DNA from: an uncultured Spirochaetaceae bacterium
GTDB lineage: Bacteria > Spirochaetota > Spirochaetia > Sphaerochaetales > Sphaerochaetaceae
Length of the DNA stretch: 44,623 nt
NCBI GenBank assembly: GCA_944389505.1
Contig: CALXMP010000018.1
Coordinates: forward strand, 1-44,623
Reading direction: 5' to 3'
Position numbers and translations under genes: made by a program. This document shows, in pieces, positions 10,201 to 15,822 of the stretch (the stretch's first letter is position 1; each line of letters starts with the position of its first letter). The notes below the pieces were generated by a model. That model ran no database searches and was not told where the DNA came from. It saw only the letters and a list, made by a program, of their open reading frames with translations.

Positions 10201-10691
10201 GGAATAGAATCCTGCTCTGCTTCAAGCTCCTCTGCCTCATCCTCCGTGCTTTCCTGGTTGTCATCTTCCTCCTGCTTCTCTGTTATCACTGCAGGAAGAT
10301 CATCTGGAGATGGAGACTGATTGCCATTCATGGTATCAATGGGTGATTCAGATTCTTCGAAGTATGCAGGAGGATCTGCCTCGGTTTCCACTGCAGACGG
10401 GACAGATTCCGGAAGATTGGAGAACAGGTATGAGACAAGGTATGCCCCCGCAGTGGACAGAACGATGACAGAGAGGACCGTCATCACCAATGCCATCTCT
10501 GCAGCAGTTTTCCCAAGATAAGATGAGAGAAGGAAAACCGCTGCGGACATGGCATCAAGAAGCAGGACAGCTATAGCTGCTGCCGATATGACGCCGTCTG
10601 AAAATAAATATGTGGTAAAAGCGCCTATAGCAATGACCGCATTGGCTGATAAACCTCTGCGGATTGCCTTAAGCCAATCCAGCCTATTCAT
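7209..10691 (-). CDS. Outer-membrane usher with N-terminal membrane anchor and acidic linker
   Basis: An 1160-residue protein with four parts. Residues 1-92 hold three predicted membrane helices (about 15-30, 33-58, 64-90). Residues 93-290 are a low-complexity linker very rich in Glu, Asp, Pro and Ser. Residues 300-410 resemble an usher N-terminal domain (GIYYFDLYANGEYCGEI). Residues 420 to about 1050 are amphipathic strands of a large beta barrel with usher-like phrases. A C-terminal beta domain contains DGRFTITDLAAGTYAFDV. Ushers are normally 800-900 residues with a cleavable signal peptide, so the first 290 residues are extra. The start is firm: AAGGGGAAT precedes the ATG. An alternative reading is that helix 3 is cleaved as an internal signal. 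Its role is secretion and assembly of the ten downstream subunits. The usher call is by motif and context. Confidence 0.8.
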   Translation of the reverse strand: MNRLDWLKAIRRGLSANAVIAIGAFTTYLFSDGVISAAAIAVLLLDAMSAAVFLLSSYLGKTAAEMALVMTVLSVIVLSTAGAYLVSYLFSNLPESVPSAVETEADPPAYFEESESPIDTMNGNQSPSPDDLPAVITEKQEEDDNQESTEDEAEELEAEQDSIPTIVESPASEKDGKPVIEEIEEVFAEESAEAGPYSVPEEIALESLEPVEDEEPDIEEVIDEPSDIDESAIAETTEEESIEEVAPTTDAEEVVESEEEDIIISENTEEVEAIPVEEDSTVSEESGDVYVMPDFLEDDFWADFYIAGEGLEFDDGIYYFDLYANGEYCGEIEAYMENQEASLLMSQLKTMVEQNLTDDAFNRIFVDDTEYISLTRLSELGVRSDFDSEGYLIDLFFEASDMPIQTLSLKGNVRRVARRPMTGGTILEPAVFTLGSRYTLTSRFSLNERTSFVDSLRFSFRAYNQARLYDVYLDLDYGFDFSTRWFDFNLLTYKFYTDFTEPGIRLQWGNISTDLLSPRGTTVGIRFDRDPIYSDDIVEKKNAIHEVLVIDKESEVQVFNDGKEIYRDTLQPGMYRLEDFTLYSGINHIKIRVTPLDGTPYYEKDVDIVYSNSLLSKGEVNYGASVSIGRYEDEKSASTVNGEVKLPLINKAVIYDFRNVTLSGYLETGLTDNLTLDATLALQNSPTNQAAFRPVMKFASEMTHANILGTTRYNFNVTERAKNDGTLKMPGFYARIGHQVSTGFTGLSSFNLALAYSSPEEVNVTNRHRFLLSTGISGRIGIMGYSLNYSGTIDSDNLSEYQWNLGGSLSFSFNRNVYLSASFNINAENFDIPSANVTGRVAMTFYFGNGNVTIETTGKNITANTTARFGKHSINASANLAEVVKPDTYGFGFDYDYSGNIFNVGVDLDASELFHRLDGTLSLSTASIFADGLLAFQSYIPSNFVIIGQSGALKGNQLTVGSSGSSATREIGTFLDMGIYTGLSSRSDSSFALYSVDPESFSGGSSFEYNLPYSNRKGYAIRISADNRYSASGLVVLPDDSMWINGASPLYAVSIENGNVILNTLDNYLFADSDGRFTITDLAAGTYAFDVMSEDGWILYIFTVGNIGEDGQIEVFDSMAEFDNAQVPEPYIMAYIFNQGKAMTSNEFWTMLYPSFEEAV

Positions 10692-10724
10692 ATTCCCCTT
10701 TTTTCTTCTTAAAGAACTAATTGC

Positions 10725-11462
10725 TTAATAGCTGAAATCGTATGTGAGCGAGACGGTGTAAGCGGTTGAGTCAGCTAATTCCTCAGGAACATCGATTATT
10801 GTCCTGAGACGCGAATCGGTAAGGAGATTCTGTCCCGATACAGGGGCAAGCTCCTCCTCTGTCAATGTATAGTTTCCGCCACTGTTGCCAGAGACGGTAA
10901 TTGACACACTATTGAGCATCTGATGCACAGAGCCTGTATTCTCGAGAACGATCTCAAGTTTTCCCTTATCGTTGAGTGAAGCCGTTCCTGTGACGCTCTC
11001 GACAACACGCGATGGCTTTACATAAGCGCTTGTCGAATAGACGAAGAGGAATGAGATCATCTGCCCTGCTTCCTGCTCTGACGCTCCGGAAGGCATCGGG
11101 ATCTGCTCTGAGATGATGCGGAATGAAAGCTCCTTTGTAACAGTTGATGGTCCACGATACTGGACGCGCACAAGCTGTGTCGAGTCAGGTCTTATGATCA
11201 TCTTGTTCGGCTGGATGGAGAAATACTGAGGGACATCCTCGTTGTATTCATTGCCATCAATGTCGATGCTGCGCTTTACAGCCCTGACCTCGATTGCTAT
11301 CGGGGAATCGGAGTCGTTTACGATCGTATAGACCTTAGCGCTTCCTGCCCCTGTGGGATCATATGTCACATTCAGCGGCGACAGCTGATAAGCAGCTGCT
11401 CCGAAAAGTGTGACAGCAAGGAAAAGCAATAACAGTATTGCCCTTCGTACATTTGTGATCAT
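10725..11462 (-). CDS. PapD-like periplasmic pilus chaperone
   Basis: A 245-residue protein with a signal peptide (NVRR then a Leu-rich core, cleavage after GAAA near residue 24) and two Ig-like domains. Family marks are YFSIQPNKMIIRPDSTQ (80-96), LVRVQYRG, KELSFRI (110-116) and SEQIPMP, the conserved core of domain 1 of PapD-type chaperones. It should hold unfolded subunits in the periplasm and deliver them to the adjacent usher. The ATG at 11462 (or 11465) is chosen because AAAGGGGG lies just upstream. An ATG at 11516 would add 18 residues before the signal peptide and has no SD. The N-terminal conserved Arg of classical chaperones is not evident. It is first in the operon, downstream of the poly-G tract. 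Confidence 0.82.
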   Translation of the reverse strand: MITNVRRAILLLLFLAVTLFGAAAYQLSPLNVTYDPTGAGSAKVYTIVNDSDSPIAIEVRAVKRSIDIDGNEYNEDVPQYFSIQPNKMIIRPDSTQLVRVQYRGPSTVTKELSFRIISEQIPMPSGASEQEAGQMISFLFVYSTSAYVKPSRVVESVTGTASLNDKGKLEIVLENTGSVHQMLNSVSITVSGNSGGNYTLTEEELAPVSGQNLLTDSRLRTIIDVPEELADSTAYTVSLTYDFSY

Positions 11463-11532
11463 CATGCCCCCTTTGCTATGCCCTATCAGGCATATCTCTA
11501 TCGCATGATGAAACATGGGGTTTCGTAGCTCA

Positions 11533-11559
11533 AAGATACCCCCCCCCCCGTTGAGTAAA
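11533..11559 (-). promoter_or_regulatory. Candidate promoter P2 with poly-G inside its spacer
   Basis: On the minus strand, TTTACT (11559-11554) and TATCTT (11538-11533) flank a 15-base spacer made of CAAC plus the 11 G residues. With 11 Gs the spacer is shorter than the 17-base optimum; with 13 it would be 17. The arrangement resembles known phase-variable promoters in which a homopolymer sets -35/-10 spacing. Both hexamers are imperfect matches, so this is a candidate only. Confidence 0.4.
11539..11549. repeat. Homopolymer of 11 C (poly-G on operon strand)
   Basis: Eleven uninterrupted C on the plus strand, about 77 bases upstream of the preferred chaperone start. I noticed no comparable G or C run elsewhere in the window. 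G/C runs of this length are prone to slipped-strand mispairing and are a known basis of phase variation in surface genes, including poly-G tracts before tpr genes of Treponema pallidum. Confidence 0.9.
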
Positions 11560-11596
11560 GGGTGCCCAACGAGAAGGCAGTACGGTTTGGGCCAAC

Positions 11597-11617
11597 TCTG
11601 AGAGAATCTGTCTCAGA
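11597..11617. promoter_or_regulatory. Inverted repeat in operon leader
   Basis: A perfect 7-base inverted repeat, TCTGAGA (11597-11603) and TCTCAGA (11611-11617), with a 7-base loop. It lies between candidate promoter P1 and the poly-G tract. It could be a leader hairpin or an operator; nothing further supports either. Confidence 0.4.
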
Positions 11618-11644
11618 ACCAGTCTCATCTTATACCGAGATAAA

Positions 11645-11673
11645 TTTTTAGGGGAAAGAATAGCTAGTGTCAA
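11645..11673 (-). promoter_or_regulatory. Candidate promoter P1 of chaperone-usher operon
   Basis: A perfect TTGACA (11673-11668), a 17-base spacer, then TAAAAA (11650-11645), facing the chaperone gene. Transcription would start near 11638, giving a leader of about 175 bases to the SD-led start. That leader would contain the hairpin and the poly-G tract. The -35 begins directly after the T-run of the upstream lipoprotein terminator. Confidence 0.6.
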
Positions 11674-11680
11674 GCAAAAA

Positions 11681-11711
11681 CATCGGATAACGGTAAATAC
11701 GCTATCCGATG
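11681..11711 (-). terminator. Rho-independent terminator after lipoprotein gene
   Basis: CATCGGATA (11681-11689) pairs perfectly with TATCCGATG (11703-11711), with a 13-base loop. Reading on the minus strand it is followed by TTTTT. It ends the lipoprotein transcript 50 bases after its stop and separates it from the fibre operon. Confidence 0.8.
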
Positions 11712-11760
11712 CGGGGAAAAGTATACAGCTGTCCAGTTATGTTGATTTAATTTTACAGAA

Positions 11761-12141
11761 TCAAGTGAAAGTGAAGACCAAAGGATCGCTTCCTGCCTTC
11801 TTCAATGTCAATATTCCATCCTTGCCTGAGAACTCAATCGGGTTCCTTCCAGGGAGGCTTACCGGAGCATTTCCCTCTCTGTATTCATACCTCTCTTCAT
11901 TGAGAATAAGCGTATAGACCCCTTCTTCATATGACACCCCGCCGAAACCTGACGGGAAGTATTCGCTGATATCGCCGGAATCGGGCTGGGTAACAAGCTC
12001 CTCACGATCCGTATCATCTGACGGTGTTGCCGGGTCGGAAGATGGTGTCTCAACCGGAATGGGAAAGAAATCCGAGAACGAGCATCCAATGAACATCAGA
12101 ATGGCTATGATTGATATGACTGCCACTATTTTCTTCTTCAT
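11761..12141 (-). CDS. Small lipoprotein of unknown function
   Basis: A 126-residue protein. The ATG at 12141 is chosen because AAAGGAGA precedes it and it gives a canonical lipoprotein signal peptide: MKKK, hydrophobic core, lipobox FIGC with Cys 20. An upstream in-frame ATG at 12180 would add 13 residues and spoil this. After the Cys comes a Pro/Ser/Asp/Thr-rich linker (about 25-60), then a small beta-like domain (VYTLILNEERYEY ... GILTLKKAG). Membrane-anchored by inference; no family recognised. It has its own terminator and so is probably not part of the neighbouring fibre operon, although it is read in the same direction. Confidence 0.7.
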   Translation of the reverse strand: MKKKIVAVISIIAILMFIGCSFSDFFPIPVETPSSDPATPSDDTDREELVTQPDSGDISEYFPSGFGGVSYEEGVYTLILNEERYEYREGNAPVSLPGRNPIEFSGKDGILTLKKAGSDPLVFTFT

Positions 12142-12220
12142 AACGTCTCCTTTTGAATCCTGTACTCTAAGGATTCTCATGGAGGAAAGGCGGTAGCATA
12201 AGGTTCTTTGAGTTTAAATA

Positions 12221-12244
12221 AGGGCTGGGTTCGCGCCCAGCCCT
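12221..12244 (-). terminator. Terminator after ilvE
   Basis: A perfect 9-base stem AGGGCTGGG/CCCAGCCCT with a 6-base loop, followed on the minus strand by TTATTTAAA. It lies 24 bases after the ilvE stop. Confidence 0.8.
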
Positions 12245-12267
12245 ATGATCGAATCCGATTGTCCTGA

Positions 12268-13293
12268 TCAGCAGATCTTGTGGATCCAGCCTGCAGGTCC
12301 TTCGATAGTACCTTCCTGGATTCCCGTGATAGTCTCGCGGAGCTTCGTAAGGACAGGTCCCATTGAATCCATTCCGGAAGGAACGAGGATCTCACCACCA
12401 TCATATGTGATTGAACCAACAGGTGAGATTACAGCAGCTGTGCCGCAGAGACCGATCTCAGCGAAGTCCTTGACCTCAGTGAACGGCACCTTGCGCTCCT
12501 CAACCTCCATTCCGAGCATCTCCGCAGCTACGACGAGGATTGAGCGGCGTGTGATTGAAGGAAGAATCGTGCTGGATTTCGGCGTTACGAGCTTTCCATC
12601 CTTTGTGATGAAGATGAAGTTAGCACCGCCAGTCTCCTCGACATATGTCCTTGTAGCAGCATCGAGATACATGTTCTCGCTGAATCCATGCTTGTGGGCA
12701 TAATCGCCAGGATAGAGGGACATAGCGTAGTTCAGTCCTGCTTTGATATCGCCTGTGCCATGCGGGGCTGCCCTGTCATATGCACTCAGAAGGAGCTTGA
12801 TAGGCTTCACGCCGCCCTTGAAGTAAGGACCGACCGGTGTTGCGAACATCCTGAACTCATACTCAGGTGCTGGAGCGACTCCGATGACAGGGCCAGAACC
12901 GAAGAGGAACGGCCTGATATAAAGCGTTGCACCAGATCCATATGGAGGAACCCAGGCTGCATTTGCCTTGACCATCTCATCGAGAGCCCTGAGGAACATC
13001 TCCTCGGACACTTTGGGCATAAGGAGCCTGTCTGCACTGTCCTGCATTCTCTTCGCATTGAGATCGGGGCGGAATGCCACGATATCCCCATTCTTCTGAG
13101 TATAGACCTTAAGGCCTTCGAAGCAGGTCTGTGCGTACTGAAGGACGCCTGCACTCTCTGAGATTGTGACGGTTGCGTCCTTTGTAAGACCACCTTCATC
13201 CCAGCTGCCGTCCTTCCAATGTGCGACGAAACGATAATCCACCGGCATATAGCCGAAGCCGAGCTTGGACCATTCGATATTCTTCTTTTCCAT
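12268..13293 (-). CDS. ilvE: Branched-chain amino acid aminotransferase
   Basis: A 341-residue fold-type IV PLP aminotransferase of the longer (type II) BCAT form. It transfers the amino group between glutamate and the keto acids of Leu, Ile and Val in the cytoplasm. Visible marks are the PLP lysine K184 in GDIKAGLNYA, FEGLKVY (58-64), the phosphate/cofactor region EETGGANFIF (219-228), and CGTAAVISP near the C-terminus. Length is normal for the family. AGAGG precedes the ATG. It follows the Nudix gene by 50 bases on the same strand and may be the last gene of the nnr transcript; a terminator lies just downstream. Confidence 0.93.
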   Translation of the reverse strand: MEKKNIEWSKLGFGYMPVDYRFVAHWKDGSWDEGGLTKDATVTISESAGVLQYAQTCFEGLKVYTQKNGDIVAFRPDLNAKRMQDSADRLLMPKVSEEMFLRALDEMVKANAAWVPPYGSGATLYIRPFLFGSGPVIGVAPAPEYEFRMFATPVGPYFKGGVKPIKLLLSAYDRAAPHGTGDIKAGLNYAMSLYPGDYAHKHGFSENMYLDAATRTYVEETGGANFIFITKDGKLVTPKSSTILPSITRRSILVVAAEMLGMEVEERKVPFTEVKDFAEIGLCGTAAVISPVGSITYDGGEILVPSGMDSMGPVLTKLRETITGIQEGTIEGPAGWIHKIC

Positions 13294-13343
13294 AGTTAAG
13301 CCTCTTTGATGATTAAGGTAATGATAGTCATCTGAGGTGTGCG

Positions 13344-13739
13344 CTACAAGATTTCAGAGGCTACGTACTCAGCGATTTTCCTGTCAGAAGGGCCGAAATC
13401 ATAGGAAAGAAGCTCTTCTTTCGCAACATACAGCACCTCTGTATGGACAGAGAGCGCAAAAGCGAGGGAAAGCGGTGTGACAAGACAGCACTTCAGATGG
13501 TAGAGCTTATCATTGTTGGTGAAATCAAAGGAGAGAACCTCCTCCCCTATCTCGATACCAATACCGAGCTCTTCGAGCCACTCGCGCTTAAGAGTATCTG
13601 AGACGGTCTCACCGTACCTGTTCTTGCCTCCGGGGAATTCCCATTTGCCAGAGATCGATCCCCCCGCTACGCGGTGTGCTATGAGGACCCTGCCGTTATC
13701 ATCTACTGCGATTCCCGCAGTTGTTATCCTTTCTTCCAT
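13344..13739 (-). CDS. MutT-type Nudix hydrolase
   Basis: A 131-residue Nudix protein. The Nudix box G-x5-E-x7-REuxEExGu runs from G38 to I60, with E44, R52, E53, E56 and E57 all present. WEFPGGK just before it is typical of MutT/8-oxo-dGTP diphosphatases. Substrates are damaged or excess nucleoside triphosphates by family knowledge. The ATG at 13739 is preferred over one 17 codons upstream, which lies inside the preceding gene. It has no SD but has TGCTATAAT ending six bases before it. It is read with the small membrane protein and nnr, a plausible metabolite-repair grouping. Confidence 0.85.
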   Translation of the reverse strand: MEERITTAGIAVDDNGRVLIAHRVAGGSISGKWEFPGGKNRYGETVSDTLKREWLEELGIGIEIGEEVLSFDFTNNDKLYHLKCCLVTPLSLAFALSVHTEVLYVAKEELLSYDFGPSDRKIAEYVASEIL

Positions 13740-13745
13740 ATAGCT

Positions 13746-13754
13746 ATTATAGCA
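13746..13754 (-). promoter_or_regulatory. Extended -10 element before mutT-like gene
   Basis: TGCTATAAT on the minus strand, a perfect extended -10, ending six bases before the ATG at 13739. There is no SD. If active it would give a leaderless message. It overlaps the end of the upstream gene. Confidence 0.4.
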
Positions 13755-14151
13755 GGACAAACTGCGGAATGATGAAATGCACAGCAGCAATCAGAGCTGT
13801 AATCCAGCCAAGGCGCGTTGTCCTATCCTGCGTGAATGTCTCAAAGAAGGCCTCGCCCTGCTCCGTACGCTTCTCTGAGTAGCGGAATCGGAAGAAGAAT
13901 GCGGAGTAGAATATCCAGAGAGCAGGTATGAGATCTCCGAGTATCACAGGGCCGGGATGCATAGGGAAGAACAAAGCCAGCAGCGAGATGATGATTCCCG
14001 ATACGAAGAAGGCATCAAGAAGCTTCCTGTTCTCCATCAGCGCACCCTTGATCCTTATGGCAAATGAAATACGCCTCCTATAGGAATCGACAAGGAAGAG
14101 GAAGGAAACGAGTATCAGATAGGCAATCGATAGAAAATACTGCTGGATCAT
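13747..14151 (-). CDS. Small integral membrane protein, unknown
   Basis: A 134-residue protein with about four predicted membrane helices (5-21, 47-63, 68-90, 113-132) and a basic loop YRRRISFAIRIKG between the first two. The ATG overlaps the nnr stop by four bases (ATGA), so it is translationally coupled to nnr. No family is recognised and no catalytic motif is seen. Conserved placement between nnr and a Nudix gene would be worth testing, but membership in metabolite repair is only suggested by position. Confidence 0.65.
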   Translation of the reverse strand: MIQQYFLSIAYLILVSFLFLVDSYRRRISFAIRIKGALMENRKLLDAFFVSGIIISLLALFFPMHPGPVILGDLIPALWIFYSAFFFRFRYSEKRTEQGEAFFETFTQDRTTRLGWITALIAAVHFIIPQFVLL

Positions 14152-15512
14152 CTCACCTTCCCCACAGAGAGGATAAGCTCATCTGCTGAATAGAAGCCAT
14201 AGTCCTCATGAGCCTTCCTTCCTGCTCTCTGATGGAGGATAACGCCATCGATAGCCGCCCTCAATGGTTCCTCCCCCGCTGCAAGAAGCGTGGCGATTAC
14301 TCCAGAAAGGACATCCCCTGATCCGGCAACGCCTAATGACGGATTCGCTCCATCGTAGATATAGATATCATCACCAGCTGTTATCCACACAGTAGATGAC
14401 TTAAGCACGATCACAGCAGAAAGTCTCCGGGCAAGCGCTCTCAAGGAATCTTCAAGCGAGAGCGCTGAGCCAAGTCCATCATCCATATCCATGGATGCCA
14501 TAAGCCTGCGGTACTCACCGATATGAGGCGTAAGAACAGCCTTGTTGCCAAAATCATGCCCAGGAGCGAACTTCAGTCCATCAGCATCCAGCACAAGGTT
14601 CTTCCCTGATTCAATAGCTTCATCAACTAGGGAAGGAATACCATTCCCCCAGCCCGGTCCTACAAGGAGTGCATCATAGTGCGAGAGATCGGAACCAGGC
14701 TTCCTTATCATGAATGAGGGATTGTCATCACGTATCTTCTCGGAGTCCGTGATGACAGTCACAAGGCCACACCCCGCGAAGAATGCAGCCCGCCCTGCAA
14801 GCCTCGGAGCGCCTGTATACTCATCGGATCCGCCTATTATCGCAAGATGCCCCCTGCTGTTCTTGAAATCAGCAAGTCCGATTTCCCTTATGCGGCTGTC
14901 GCTATCTGTTATGAGATATGTACCGGAAGGACTTACCACAAGCTCGTTATCGGGGAAACCGGGATTGAATATATGTATCTCCCCTGCAATGCCTCTTACA
15001 GAAGGAAGATATAGCTCAAGCTTCGGTGCCATGAATGATATGGTGATATCTGCACGGATGATACCACCGGAAGGAACATCCATCGCAATGCGGATAGCAT
15101 CCTGATCAATCTCCGCATCCAGCTTCCTTATGATCTCATCGCTACCTTCTCTGTATGAGAATCCAAAGAGTGCATCGATGACAATGTCATACCCCGCTGG
15201 CGATCCTGCCATATGGACAGCTGAAGAAAGATCCTTCCTTCTCTTCAGATTCTCCTCATTACCATTCGTATAAGGAAGTATTACCGAGACATCATATCCA
15301 TCGGATGCCATAAGCGACGCAAGCTCCAGTCCATCGCAGCCATTGTTTCCAGGACCAATCATCACAACGATACGGCCATTAAGTCTAGGACGGATTATCC
15401 CATAAGCTCCCGCTGCAGCGCTATCTATGAGCGCTGAGGAAGAGAGCTTATACTGCTCAATTAGCGATCTATCCTTCTTCCCTGCATCTGAGAGAGTGAA
15501 AATGGCATCCAT
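14148..15512 (-). CDS. nnr: Bifunctional NAD(P)HX epimerase/dehydratase
   Basis: A 454-residue two-domain enzyme that repairs hydrated NAD(P)H. The N-terminal NnrE (YjeF_N) domain, about 1-210, contains GPGNNGCDG at 53-61; the usual motif has GG where this has GC. It also has the region DALFGFSYREG. The C-terminal NnrD dehydratase domain, about 215-454, contains LTPHIGEYRRL and LGVAGSGDVLSGVIATLLAAG, the ribokinase-like nucleotide site. Length is slightly short (usual about 500) but both domains look complete. It starts a minus-strand group with a membrane protein and a Nudix gene. No SD is visible; TAGAAT ends seven bases before the ATG. Confidence 0.92.
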   Translation of the reverse strand: MDAIFTLSDAGKKDRSLIEQYKLSSSALIDSAAAGAYGIIRPRLNGRIVVMIGPGNNGCDGLELASLMASDGYDVSVILPYTNGNEENLKRRKDLSSAVHMAGSPAGYDIVIDALFGFSYREGSDEIIRKLDAEIDQDAIRIAMDVPSGGIIRADITISFMAPKLELYLPSVRGIAGEIHIFNPGFPDNELVVSPSGTYLITDSDSRIREIGLADFKNSRGHLAIIGGSDEYTGAPRLAGRAAFFAGCGLVTVITDSEKIRDDNPSFMIRKPGSDLSHYDALLVGPGWGNGIPSLVDEAIESGKNLVLDADGLKFAPGHDFGNKAVLTPHIGEYRRLMASMDMDDGLGSALSLEDSLRALARRLSAVIVLKSSTVWITAGDDIYIYDGANPSLGVAGSGDVLSGVIATLLAAGEEPLRAAIDGVILHQRAGRKAHEDYGFYSADELILSVGKVR

Positions 15513-15519
15513 GGTCTAT

Positions 15520-15525
15520 ATTCTA
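15520..15525 (-). promoter_or_regulatory. -10-like hexamer before nnr
   Basis: TAGAAT (one mismatch to TATAAT) on the minus strand ends seven bases before the nnr ATG, which has no SD. It fits the near-leaderless pattern seen at several genes here. Confidence 0.35.
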
Positions 15526-15581
15526 ATCAGAGGCAGGATATATGTCATTACATTGACCTGAATGGAAAACTATGACCTTAC

Positions 15582-15636
15582 GGGGACGTATCCTGAGAAT
15601 CTTCAGAGGATGTAATACAGGTAATATTCTGTCCCC
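15582..15636. repeat. Small inverted-repeat element, possible transposon remnant
   Basis: Ends are GGGGAC and GTCCCC, 6-base inverted repeats 55 bases apart. The interior contains a weaker pairing of ATCCTGA with TTCAGAGGAT. Such compact elements with GGGGAC ends can accompany REP/RAYT-type sequences, but no transposase is present. Copy number cannot be judged from one window. Confidence 0.3.
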
Positions 15637-15822
15637 TAAAAAAGTTATCAAATGTTCTAATTCTTTAGTTTATCATCTTCCTCTTAGGAAGGAATATTAG
15701 ATGAAATTCATTCGATAAGAGAACATCGGGAAATATCGAGTTTGGTTTTTGATCCTGCATGCTGATAAATCACTTTATGCAATAAATGACTTTTCCAAAT
15801 CCATTTTTCAATCCCCACATTT

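Larger units (their letters stand above)
15513..15822. other. Intergenic stretch with a GGGGAC/GTCCCC-bounded element
   Basis: 310 bases without a supported gene between nnr and a glycosyltransferase. The left part has the nnr -10 hexamer. The middle has a short palindromic element bounded by GGGGAC (15582-15587) and GTCCCC (15631-15636). The right part is AT-rich and featureless. Confidence 0.5.

Noticed and set aside
10009-10320. Ser-rich open frame opposite the acidic linker of the usher
   Set aside because: It is the antisense of Glu/Asp codons, which reads as Ser-rich sequence. It has no SD and no independent coding character.
11466-11516. ATG at 11516 as the chaperone start
   Set aside because: It would put 18 residues before a clean signal peptide and has no SD, whereas AAAGGGGG lies directly before the ATG pair at 11465/11462.
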